A stretch of 7,335 nucleotides of DNA, from assembly GCA_937896705.1 (NCBI GenBank), contig CALBOC010000327.1, forward strand, positions 1 to 7,335, in the 5' to 3' direction. This DNA comes from an uncultured Micrococcaceae bacterium. Lineage in GTDB: Bacteria; Actinomycetota; Actinomycetes; Actinomycetales; Micrococcaceae. Below are positions 1-6,415 of the stretch, piece after piece. Under the pieces are notes generated by a model. The model was given only the letters and a program-made list of their open reading frames with translations, did not search any database and was not told where the DNA came from. Position 1 is the stretch's first letter. Every line of letters starts with the position of its first letter. The position numbers and the translations under genes are program-made.

Positions 1-4
1 TTTG

Positions 5-78
5 TCGGGCTGACAGGATTTGAACCTGCGACCCCATCTCCCCCAGAGATGTGCGCTACCAAGCTGCGCCACAGCCCG
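5..78 (-). tRNA. tRNA-Pro with anticodon GGG
   Basis: Read on the minus strand, the sequence folds as a full cloverleaf. The 7-bp acceptor stem is CGGGCTG (78-72) with CAGCCCG (12-6). The D stem is GCGC/GCGC. The anticodon stem is CATCT/AGATG around the loop CTGGGGG, with anticodon GGG at 44-42 reading the Pro codon CCC. The T arm is GCAGG-TTCAAAT-CCTGT, with one G-U pair. The first base is C and pairs with G, as is typical of bacterial tRNA-Pro. The discriminator base is A (position 5). The next bases are CAAA, so CCA is not encoded and must be added by a nucleotidyltransferase, which is common in actinobacteria. The fold is seen directly and the identity is close to certain. Confidence 0.97.
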
Positions 79-102
79 CTCTAACACTGTTTCACCAGCG
101 CT

Positions 103-131
103 AGGATACTCGGGTTACTCTACACCATGAA
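103..131 (-). promoter_or_regulatory. Candidate sigma-70-type promoter for tRNA-Pro
   Basis: On the minus strand a -35-like TTCATG (131-126) is followed after exactly 17 bp by a -10-like TATCCT (108-103). Transcription would begin near position 96, leaving a leader of roughly 18 nt before the tRNA 5' end at 78. Spacing is ideal, but each hexamer matches consensus only partly. A second TANNNT sequence (TAGAGT) lies slightly further upstream, so the assignment is tentative. Confidence 0.4.
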
Positions 132-165
132 CAGACAAACGCCGAATTATGTGACCGTGTGAATG

Positions 166-200
166 TCGCAACTGATCAGGCTCAGCCTAAACTGTTCCCA
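166..200 (+). promoter_or_regulatory. Candidate promoter for a leaderless apt transcript
   Basis: TAAACT at 188-193 matches the actinobacterial -10 pattern TANNNT. It ends 6 nt before the A of the apt ATG at 200, the normal -10 to start-site distance, so the transcript probably starts at the start codon. A poor -35-like TCGCAA sits at 166-171 with a 16-bp spacer. No Shine-Dalgarno sequence precedes the ATG. The last T of the in-frame stop TAA (188-190) upstream also forms part of the -10, so the start cannot lie further upstream. Leaderless transcripts are well known in actinobacteria. The TSS itself is inferred. Confidence 0.55.
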
Positions 201-733
201 TGACTTTCCTCGCCTCAAAGCAAACAAACCTTGCCTATGCGCGTTCCCTCATTCGCACCATAGAAGACTACCCGCAGCCCGGGGTGATGTTTCGCGATAT
301 CACGCCGCTGTTAGCGGATGGCCGGGCGTTGCGGGCCGTTGCCCACGGCTTGTTGGCCCAATCCAGCACACAGTTCGATCTAGTGGCCGGCATCGAAGCC
401 CGTGGGTTCATTTTCGCCGGTGCTGTGGCTGCCATTGCGGGTACTGGGATGCTCCCGATCCGCAAGGCAGGGAAGCTACCTGTGCCAGCACACCGGATTT
501 CGTACGACAAAGAGTACGGCCCTGATACTTTAGAGGTGTCACCGGAGCTGAAACCGGGCATGCGCGTGCTGCTCATCGACGACATCCTGGCCACGGGTGG
601 CACACTGAAAGCCGGCGCGGATTTGATTGAACTCGCTGGCGCGCAAGTGGCCGACGTCGGTGTCGTAATGGAGCTGGAGAATTTAGGCGGCAGAACAATG
701 ATGCCGCAAACTCAGGCACTCTTCACCATGTAG
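200..733 (+). CDS. apt: Adenine phosphoribosyltransferase
   Basis: This cytoplasmic purine-salvage enzyme of 177 aa converts adenine plus PRPP to AMP and pyrophosphate. Visible family motifs are FRDITPLL (31-38), GIEARGF (64-70), RKAGKLP (88-94), the flexible-loop motif YDKEYG (102-107) and the PRPP-binding signature VLLIDDILATGGT (123-135) with the paired aspartates D127 and D128. Length is close to the E. coli enzyme (183 aa). An in-frame stop at 188-190 makes the ATG at 200 the first possible start, and the N-terminus fits the family. There is no ribosome binding site and a -10 lies just upstream, so it is probably leaderless. It stands alone, divergent from tRNA-Pro and convergent with der. 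In many actinobacteria apt sits with secD, secF and relA, which are not visible here. No key residue appears to be missing. Confidence 0.96.
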   Translation: MTFLASKQTNLAYARSLIRTIEDYPQPGVMFRDITPLLADGRALRAVAHGLLAQSSTQFDLVAGIEARGFIFAGAVAAIAGTGMLPIRKAGKLPVPAHRISYDKEYGPDTLEVSPELKPGMRVLLIDDILATGGTLKAGADLIELAGAQVADVGVVMELENLGGRTMMPQTQALFTM

Positions 734-752
734 CTCGCGGCACCCATCGGCC

Positions 753-2261
753 TTATCGACGGCGACGTTCCCGCACGCGCATCGTGATTTCTATCGGACT
801 GCCTTCGAAACCAAAATACTGACGCAACCGATTGATGATAAATCGGCGATATCCCGGGTCTAAGAAGCCAGTCGTGAAGAGAATGAACTTCGGTGGACGG
901 GTAGATGACTGTGTGGCAAAAAGGATACGGGGCTGTTTACCCCCGCGCACCGGGTGGGGATGCGCGGCCACGAGTTCTCCGATAAATGAGTTGAGTTTCC
1001 CGGTGGGAATACGGGTCTCCCAGGAGGCCAACGCCGTTTCCAACGCCGGCACGAGACGATTTTTGTGCCAGCCGGTTTTTGCTGAGATGTTGATCCGCGG
1101 CGCCCAGGAAACGTGTTGCAGATCGAGGTCAATCTCGCGCTCCAGGTCGTGACGACGATCTTCGTCTACTAGATCCCATTTGTTGAAGGCTAATACGAGT
1201 GCTCGCCCGGTTTCGAGCACCATCTGGATAATGCGAACATCCTGTTCGCTGAGCCGTTGAGAGGCTTCCAGAAGCACGACTGCCACCTCGGCTCGTTCCA
1301 GGGCGGCTCTGGTGCGAAGTGACGCGTAATAGTCGGATCCGGAGGCCATGTGTTGACGTCGTCGAATGCCCGCGGTGTCAACGAATTCCCAGATTTTCCC
1401 ATCAAGCTCGACTAACTCATCGACCGGGTCTCGGGTTGTCCCAGCAGTCTCATCAACCACAGCGCGGGCATTGCCTGCCACACTGTTGAGCAAGGACGAC
1501 TTTCCGACGTTCGGACGTCCCACCAGCGCAACGCGTCGGGGCCCCTGGGCTACCAGGGCCTCGCTGTGAGCTGCCTCCTCGGGAAGTGTCTCGATGAGCA
1601 CATCAAGCAGATCAGCTGTTCCTCGACCGTGTAGCCCAGAGACGGGGTACGGATTGCCGAATCCTAATCCCCACAGCGCTGCGGCATCGGCTTCTTGTGA
1701 TTGCCCATCAACTTTATTGGCTACCAGCACCACGGGCTTGTTGGATCGTCGTAGCATCGCCACGATAGCTTCGTCAGTGGCGGTAATGCCCACGGTGGCA
1801 TCCACGACAAAAAGCACGGCATCTGCTATTTCAACGGCCCGCTCTGCCTGGTCCGCCACCTTGGCGGCTAATCCTTTGACGCCGTATTCCCAGCCCCCGG
1901 TGTCTGCCACCGTGAACGGTTGACCGTTCCATTCGGCTTCGTAGAAGACGCGGTCTCGCGTGACACCGGGAACATCCTCAACGACGGCTTGCCGACGTCC
2001 AATGATCCTGTTGACCAGAGTCGACTTGCCGACATTCGGGCGTCCCACAACGGCTACCACCGGGGGGATGAAGTCGTACAGCTCAGGCTGAGCGTCGTCC
2101 TCGAAGCCTTCAATGATCTCGTGATCGTCTTCTTCAAGCTCATACTGTTGGAGACCGGCCAGATAGGCTTCGGTGCGGGCCTGGTGTTCTTCGTCGGTCA
2201 TCTGTGCCAGGTTTTGGTCAACCGTATCGGCACCCGACGGGGTGTAATCTTCTTCTGTCAT
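753..2261 (-). CDS. der: Ribosome-assembly GTPase Der (EngA), two tandem G domains
   Basis: Der is an essential GTPase that acts in maturation of the 50S ribosomal subunit. The 502-aa product has two tandem G domains. The first carries GRPNVGKS (73-80), TRDR (101-104), DTGG (120-123) and NKVD (182-185). The second carries GRPNVGKS (248-255), DTAG (295-298) and NKWD (360-363). A C-terminal KH-like domain covers roughly 420-502 and ends in a basic RVRERRRR tail. The duplicated P-loop is also visible as two similar DNA stretches, near 1498-1524 and 2023-2046. An acidic extension of about 65 residues precedes the first G domain, as is usual in actinobacterial Der. The ATG at 2261 lies 9 nt after the cmk stop with only a weak GAAAG-like ribosome binding site; Met21 is a less likely alternative. 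This is the last gene of the minus-strand train. Confidence 0.97.
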   Translation of the reverse strand: MTEEDYTPSGADTVDQNLAQMTDEEHQARTEAYLAGLQQYELEEDDHEIIEGFEDDAQPELYDFIPPVVAVVGRPNVGKSTLVNRIIGRRQAVVEDVPGVTRDRVFYEAEWNGQPFTVADTGGWEYGVKGLAAKVADQAERAVEIADAVLFVVDATVGITATDEAIVAMLRRSNKPVVLVANKVDGQSQEADAAALWGLGFGNPYPVSGLHGRGTADLLDVLIETLPEEAAHSEALVAQGPRRVALVGRPNVGKSSLLNSVAGNARAVVDETAGTTRDPVDELVELDGKIWEFVDTAGIRRRQHMASGSDYYASLRTRAALERAEVAVVLLEASQRLSEQDVRIIQMVLETGRALVLAFNKWDLVDEDRRHDLEREIDLDLQHVSWAPRINISAKTGWHKNRLVPALETALASWETRIPTGKLNSFIGELVAAHPHPVRGGKQPRILFATQSSTRPPKFILFTTGFLDPGYRRFIINRLRQYFGFEGSPIEITMRVRERRRR

Positions 2262-2270
2262 AACGCTTTC

Positions 2271-2975
2271 TTAGGAGCCGTTCGCGTTGACCTGGCGCTG
2301 TATTTCAGCCAGGACCACGGTCACGGTGTCTTCGAGGGAAAGATTGGAGGAGTCGATTTCAGCCACTCCGTCAGCGGGGGTCATGAAATCAACGAGGGCG
2401 GAGTCTTTAGCGTCGCGTTCCAACACATCGGATTCTACATTCGTAGGGTCCTGGTGGGTTTCGCGTAGCTGCTGACCTCTGCGGGCCATACGGACTTCTG
2501 GAGATGCGGTCAATAAGATCCGCGCCTCAGCCTCTGGTGCCACCACCGTGGTGATATCTCGGCCCTCCACCACGATGCGCGGCCGGGCTTCAATGGCTTG
2601 ACGTTGGAGTTGGACCAGAAGTTCTCGTACCTCCGGGCGCGTGGAGAGCACAGAAACGTTCGCGGTCACCTCATCTGTGCGGATGGCTTCGGTGATGTCT
2701 TGGCCATTGAGTGCCAAGCTGACCGTATTGGGGTTGAGGTCCTGGGCCAGCGGCATGGTGGTGATCAGCTCGGTAATCTGTTGGGTCTCGACGGTCTCGG
2801 GTCGACTCAAATCTAATCCGTTTTTCATACACCACAACGTGGCGGCACGGTAATTCGCTCCGGTATCGAGATAGCTGAGTCCCAACTCCTGAGCGACCCA
2901 TCGTGCGATCGTGGATTTCCCGGTGCCCGATGGCCCATCAATGGCGATAACTAGCCGAGGTTGTGGTGACGACAT
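2271..2975 (-). CDS. cmk: Cytidylate (CMP/dCMP) kinase
   Basis: This enzyme phosphorylates CMP and dCMP with ATP, supplying CDP and dCDP for RNA and DNA precursors. The 234-aa length fits the family (E. coli 227). Motifs are the P-loop DGPSGTGKST (13-22), LDTGANYRA (36-44), VVEGRDITTVV (135-145) and a lid and CMP-binding segment with RDAKDS (187-192). Two residues differ from the commonest form: N41 where Met or Ile is usual in DTG(A)xYR, and T142 in GRDIT where Gly is frequent. All charged catalytic residues appear to be retained. The ATG at 2975 follows the tyrA stop TAA with no gap. A good ribosome binding site, GGAAGG (2989-2984), lies inside the tyrA end, 8 nt before the ATG. A cmk-der pair is a widespread actinobacterial arrangement. 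Confidence 0.96.
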   Translation of the reverse strand: MSSPQPRLVIAIDGPSGTGKSTIARWVAQELGLSYLDTGANYRAATLWCMKNGLDLSRPETVETQQITELITTMPLAQDLNPNTVSLALNGQDITEAIRTDEVTANVSVLSTRPEVRELLVQLQRQAIEARPRIVVEGRDITTVVAPEAEARILLTASPEVRMARRGQQLRETHQDPTNVESDVLERDAKDSALVDFMTPADGVAEIDSSNLSLEDTVTVVLAEIQRQVNANGS

Positions 2976-4151
2976 TTACAGTACCTTCCATCCAAGTTCA
3001 GTCAACGAGTCGACCAGGTGCTTTTTATGACCGGGGACCACCGAGAGTTCCAGCATACCGACTTGGTACCCCGAGGAGTGTTCCATCCTCAAGTCTTCCA
3101 CGTTCACCCCTGCATCGGCTACCGCTTGCAGCGCTGCAACGAGGGCACCCGGGGTATCGTCTACCAGGACGGTGACCAGGGCGAAGCCTTGGGCTGGTCC
3201 CCCGTGCTTGCCGGGAATACGTGCCTGGCCACGGTTGCCTTCATCCATGAGTTGAGCAACATCTAAGCGCGATCCCGCAGCCGTTGGCTGGCTGAGGGTG
3301 TTGATCAAACGGTCTAGATCAGTCTTCATACCGTGCAGTTCGGGCAAGATCTGCTCGGCATTGGCGGTCAGGATCTGCACCCAGAGACTCGGATCTGATG
3401 CCGCGATACGCGTGGTGTCGCGCAGACCATTGCCTGCCAACTGCAGTGCCTGGACGGTTGTATCTTGGAGCCGTGAGGCCAATAACGACGCCGCGATTTG
3501 TGGGAGGTGGCTAATTTTTGCTACCGCAGCATCGTGTTCTTCCGGGCTCATGTGATAAATCGTGGCACCCAGCAAACGCGCCACGTCGGAGGCCGCATAC
3601 ATAACATGACGCGGGGTATCCGGTTGAGTACACAACACCCAAGGGGCTGCGGTGAACAACTCTCCGCGAGCGGCTACCGGACCGGAGCGTTCCCTGCCGG
3701 CCATCGGGTGGGTGCCAAGGTACCGCAGGCTGTCTTGTCGACTAATACGTCCGGTCTGAACTGCGTGGTCAATCTCTTGCACGATGGCCGTTTTAACTGA
3801 TGCAATGTCTAACACAATCGCTTCAGGCCAGCGTTGTAGGGCCGCAATGACTTCCTCACCGGTGACATCGGGCGGTGCCGCCACCACAACGGTGCCGGGT
3901 TCATCCTCTGGGGTCAGCCCCCGACCCGCACCGATGTCTTCTGCCACCGCTTGGGCGGAGGGTGACGGGTCCGTTAGGAGCACCTCAAGGCCAGCGGCGC
4001 GTAACCCCAGGCCAATGGATGTTCCGAGCAGACCGGTACCAATAATCGCTACCGGTTGTTGGATGGCATGGTGTTTGGAGATACTTTCTGTGGCTGCGGC
4101 CAGCGAAGCGGTGTCGACAATCTCGGTGCGTGAGAACCGGGGTGTCGTCAT
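2976..4151 (-). CDS. tyrA: Prephenate dehydrogenase with C-terminal ACT domain
   Basis: TyrA performs NAD(P)-dependent oxidative decarboxylation of prephenate to 4-hydroxyphenylpyruvate in tyrosine biosynthesis. The 391-aa product starts with a Rossmann fold, VAIIGTGLLGTSIGLGL (34-50), whose GTGLLG dinucleotide loop is at 38-43. DIASVK (115-120), GTHPMAGRERSG (146-157) with H148, and SHLPQ (214-218) with H215 match conserved catalytic and prephenate-binding blocks. A helical dimerisation region follows. Residues 323-391 look like an ACT domain (VTVLVDDTPGALVAAL then DAGVNVEDLRME), suggesting allosteric control by an amino acid, probably tyrosine (inferred). About 32 residues precede the Rossmann fold. 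The ATG overlaps the rluB stop as ATGA, implying translational coupling. The product is catabolically unrelated to its neighbours. The specificity prephenate versus arogenate cannot be settled by eye. Confidence 0.94.
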   Translation of the reverse strand: MTTPRFSRTEIVDTASLAAATESISKHHAIQQPVAIIGTGLLGTSIGLGLRAAGLEVLLTDPSPSAQAVAEDIGAGRGLTPEDEPGTVVVAAPPDVTGEEVIAALQRWPEAIVLDIASVKTAIVQEIDHAVQTGRISRQDSLRYLGTHPMAGRERSGPVAARGELFTAAPWVLCTQPDTPRHVMYAASDVARLLGATIYHMSPEEHDAAVAKISHLPQIAASLLASRLQDTTVQALQLAGNGLRDTTRIAASDPSLWVQILTANAEQILPELHGMKTDLDRLINTLSQPTAAGSRLDVAQLMDEGNRGQARIPGKHGGPAQGFALVTVLVDDTPGALVAALQAVADAGVNVEDLRMEHSSGYQVGMLELSVVPGHKKHLVDSLTELGWKVL

Positions 4152-5044
4152 AGCCCCACCGCCGCCATGAGGTGCCCGACCTCTTGCGAATTCAGTTTAC
4201 GGATAGAGCCCTGACGCTGATCCCCCAGCGTGATCGGACCGTGGGCAACTCGAACGAGCCGTTGGACCGGGTAGTCGACGGCTTTCATAAGACGGCGAAC
4301 CACACGGTTTTGGCCGCTATGGATCACTACTTCACAGAGCACGTAACCGGGTGTGGAGTCCACCACTTTGAACGAATCCACCGATACGAGGCCATCTTCT
4401 TCAAGCTCGATGCCCTGTCGGAGTTCATCTCCGACACCTTTACGTAGCGGTCCCTTGACCTGCACGAGATAGGTTTTAGGGATTTCATATCTGGGATGCG
4501 ATAGACGGTTGGCCAATTCGCCATCATTGGTCAACAGCAGCAAGCCTTCAGTTTCATTATCCAAACGGCCAATGTGAAATAGGCGCGTGTCAGTGGTCTT
4601 GACATAGTCTGCAATTGATGGTCGACCCTTAGGGTCTGACATCGTAGAAATCACGCCGCGCGGTTTATTAAATGCATAGTAGACGGCTTCTGGTTTGGTG
4701 TTCACCCGGATACCATCCACGAAAATAATGTCCGTGTCCGGATCGACTCGGGTGCCCAGTGCGGTCACGATCTCTTCATTGACTTCTACGCGACCTTCAG
4801 TAATGAGGTCTTCGGCGACTCTGCGAGACGCGATGCCAGCGGCGGCAATGACTTTTTGGAGTCGTTCACCTTCGGGCACGTGCTGACGGGACTTCTTGCC
4901 TTGGCCTTTGCCTTTTCGATATTGGCTGCGGTCCACTGGTCCTAGGTTGCGATCATAGTCAGCCCCGGAGAATGGCCCACCGCGACGTCCCGTTTGGGGA
5001 GTGCGCTTGCGGCTTCCGGAGCCTCTCGGCTTGCGGGATGTCAT
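4148..5044 (-). CDS. rluB: rRNA pseudouridine synthase, RluB/RsuA family
   Basis: The product isomerises uridine to pseudouridine in rRNA. By synteny with the ScpA/ScpB cluster it is probably the 23S enzyme RluB, although RsuA-like 16S activity cannot be excluded from sequence alone. It has 298 aa. A basic, low-complexity tail of about 55 residues (rich in R, K, G and S) is followed by an S4 RNA-binding domain (about 60-107, ERLQKVIAAAGIASRR). The synthase domain carries FNKPRGVIST (125-134) and GRLDNETEGLLLLTNDG (159-175), with catalytic Asp D162, and later GQNRVVRRLM. The ATG at 5044 has an AGGA ribosome binding site (5054-5051) 6 nt upstream that overlaps the scpB stop region. The gene starts 2 nt after scpB and overlaps tyrA by 4 nt. 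Confidence 0.94.
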   Translation of the reverse strand: MTSRKPRGSGSRKRTPQTGRRGGPFSGADYDRNLGPVDRSQYRKGKGQGKKSRQHVPEGERLQKVIAAAGIASRRVAEDLITEGRVEVNEEIVTALGTRVDPDTDIIFVDGIRVNTKPEAVYYAFNKPRGVISTMSDPKGRPSIADYVKTTDTRLFHIGRLDNETEGLLLLTNDGELANRLSHPRYEIPKTYLVQVKGPLRKGVGDELRQGIELEEDGLVSVDSFKVVDSTPGYVLCEVVIHSGQNRVVRRLMKAVDYPVQRLVRVAHGPITLGDQRQGSIRKLNSQEVGHLMAAVGL

Positions 5045-5046
5045 AA

Positions 5047-5625
5047 TTATTCCTGACTTTCTGCCAGCTGGCTGGCTTCATCCACTCCTGGAAGGAGCGG
5101 TGATATTTTTGGTAGTTCGTGTATCGAGTTTATGCCAAGGAGTTCAAGAAAGTTATTCGTCGTCGTATAGCGTACGGCACCGGTATGTTCTTCTACTCCC
5201 TCTTCAGCGATAAGTCCCCTCGTCAAGAGGGTGCGAATGACTGAGTCGGAGTTGACCCCGCGGATTTGGGCCACTCTGGAGCGTGTGGTGGGCTGCAGAT
5301 ACGCTATCACTGCTAGCGCCTCCAGGCTTGCTTGGCTCAACTTTTGAGTCGCACCTTGCAACATGAACGACGCGATAACCTCGGCATGCTCTGCCCGGGT
5401 ATAAATACGCCACCCGCCAGCTACCTCGCGCAGCTGGAAACCACGGGTCTTTCCGTTCTCGTGGCCGTCGTAGTCGCGTTGGATGGCTTCCAACGTGGTT
5501 TGAATGTGTTCCACTGGTTGCTCAGTGGCCTTCTTGAGCTGCTCTAATGTTACAGGTTCATCTGAGACCATTAGGACTGCCTCGAGTTGGGCAAAGAGGT
5601 CAGAATGGGGCCGCTGCTCACTCAT
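5047..5625 (-). CDS. scpB: Segregation and condensation protein ScpB
   Basis: ScpB is a dimeric winged-helix partner of the kleisin ScpA in the SMC complex, which compacts and segregates the chromosome. The product is 192 aa, typical of ScpB. A first winged-helix region spans about 8-80 and a second about 95-160, which contains the signature LSQASLEALAVIAYLQPTTR (96-115) and IRGVNSDSVIRTLLTRGLI (121-139). The frame is open for another 56 codons upstream, to 5793, but that stretch (Trp- and Cys-rich) lies inside scpA and does not resemble ScpB. The start MSEQRPHSD at 5625 is therefore chosen. It overlaps the end of scpA by 8 bp, there is no strong ribosome binding site, and translation is probably coupled to scpA. 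Confidence 0.95.
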   Translation of the reverse strand: MSEQRPHSDLFAQLEAVLMVSDEPVTLEQLKKATEQPVEHIQTTLEAIQRDYDGHENGKTRGFQLREVAGGWRIYTRAEHAEVIASFMLQGATQKLSQASLEALAVIAYLQPTTRSRVAQIRGVNSDSVIRTLLTRGLIAEEGVEEHTGAVRYTTTNNFLELLGINSIHELPKISPLLPGVDEASQLAESQE

Positions 5626-6415
5626 GGGCAGGATTCCATTCGACGGTGATGTCACCCAGTGGAGTTTCTTGGTGCCAGTCGATGAGTCGGTCCCGGTACA
5701 TGGTGAGCAATGCGAGAAACCGCACGACGACCACCATGGTGGTCGTCGCGTCGCTGACCAACCTACTGAAGGAGAGCTTCTTAGCGGTCTCAAGCTGGTC
5801 GGTCAGTATCGCAATCTGTTCTGTCATCGATACCAGGGGCGCATGCAGATGCCCGGTTCCGACTTCCTCTGGTGCTCGGCTGAATTTAGCGAAAACGTCT
5901 TGGGCCAGTGCGGCAAAGTCTTCGGCAGAGAGCTCAAAGACGAGCTCGGGTAGGACATTGGCGTGGTGTGGCTCCGGACCGCCTTGTCGAGGCATCATGG
6001 CCGCTTGGGTCTGCAACCGGTTGTTGATCATCTCGGCGGCTTGTTTGAAGGCTTTATATTGTAAGAGCCGGGCGAAGAGGAGATCGCGCTCTTCCAGTAA
6101 CGCGAGTTCTTCTTGCACATCACTCAGACCCGTGGGAAGCAATCGTGCCGTTTTGAGTTCCAAGAGGGTCGCGGCGATGACCATAAAAGCGGTGGAATTT
6201 TCTAGAACTTCTTCGGTGGTTTGTAGCGTGGCGACGTAGGCGAGGAACTCGTCGGTCACTTCTGCGAGTGCTATTTCGGTAACGTCCATGCGTCGCCGAG
6301 CGATCAGCGACAGGAGCAGGTCGAAGGGGCCGGAGAAGTTCGTCAGTGCGAGTTCGAAACCCACATGTTCATCGGCCAGTTGGTCTGCAAGTTCTGGGAC
6401 TGCAGAGTGGCTCAC
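5618..6415 (-). CDS. scpA: Segregation and condensation protein ScpA (kleisin)
   Basis: ScpA is the kleisin that bridges the heads of the SMC dimer and recruits ScpB. The 265-aa product has the N-terminal kleisin helix segment FELALTNFSGPFDLLLSLI (20-38) followed by RRMDVTEIALAEVTDEFLAYV. A helical region with many leucines follows, then a variable linker (about 140-195). The C-terminal winged-helix domain (about 214-265) includes FSRLVSDATTTMVVVVRFLALL. The start codon is GTG (6415-6413), overlapping the parA stop as GTGA. It is supported by family alignment because the conserved block begins near residue 19. No in-frame ATG lies between it and the conserved region. The codons for residues 223-230 form a perfect 24-bp palindrome, listed separately. 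Confidence 0.95.
   Translation of the reverse strand: MSHSAVPELADQLADEHVGFELALTNFSGPFDLLLSLIARRRMDVTEIALAEVTDEFLAYVATLQTTEEVLENSTAFMVIAATLLELKTARLLPTGLSDVQEELALLEERDLLFARLLQYKAFKQAAEMINNRLQTQAAMMPRQGGPEPHHANVLPELVFELSAEDFAALAQDVFAKFSRAPEEVGTGHLHAPLVSMTEQIAILTDQLETAKKLSFSRLVSDATTTMVVVVRFLALLTMYRDRLIDWHQETPLGDITVEWNPAHE
5725..5748. repeat. Perfect 24-bp palindrome inside scpA
   Basis: The half CGACGACCACCA (5725-5736) is followed directly by its exact reverse complement (5737-5748). One mismatch outward (5724/5749), a further pair (5723/5750) matches. It lies in the codons for ScpA residues 223-230 (A-T-T-T-M-V-V-V), about 100 nt before the scpB start. In mRNA it could form a strong hairpin once a few central bases are left unpaired. 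No T-run follows on either strand, so it does not look like an intrinsic terminator. It may simply result from Thr/Val codon choice. Confidence 0.9.

Noticed and set aside
88..95. TGTTTCAC, identical to half of the parS site bound by ParB
   Set aside because: The second half is not present (CAGCGCTA follows instead of GTGAAACA), so it is an isolated 8-mer despite the nearby chromosome-segregation genes.
150..162. Direct repeat TGTGA-CCG-TGTGA upstream of apt
   Set aside because: CRP/GlxR-type sites are inverted (TGTGA-N6-TCACA). Two direct pentamers are easily chance.
163..525. Plus-strand open frame of 120 codons overlapping apt
   Set aside because: It overlaps apt in another frame, has no recognisable domain, a skewed Arg/Cys/His-rich composition and no ribosome binding site. 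apt is unambiguous here.
687..707. 6-bp stem GCGGCA/TGCCGC with a 9-nt loop near the apt end
   Set aside because: It lies inside the apt coding region and has no T-run on either strand, so it is not a convincing terminator.
1498..2046. Similar DNA stretches near 1498-1524 and 2023-2046
   Set aside because: They encode the two GRPNVGKS P-loops of Der and reflect the ancient domain duplication, not a mobile or recent repeat.
1920..2468. Plus-strand open frame of 182 codons antisense to der and cmk
   Set aside because: It crosses the junction between two clear minus-strand genes, and its Val/Gly/Phe-rich translation shows no domain. It is a complementary-strand shadow.
5547..6239. Plus-strand open frame of 230 codons antisense to scpA and scpB
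   Set aside because: It is long but Ser/Arg/Ala-rich, with no family resemblance, and lies opposite two well-supported genes.
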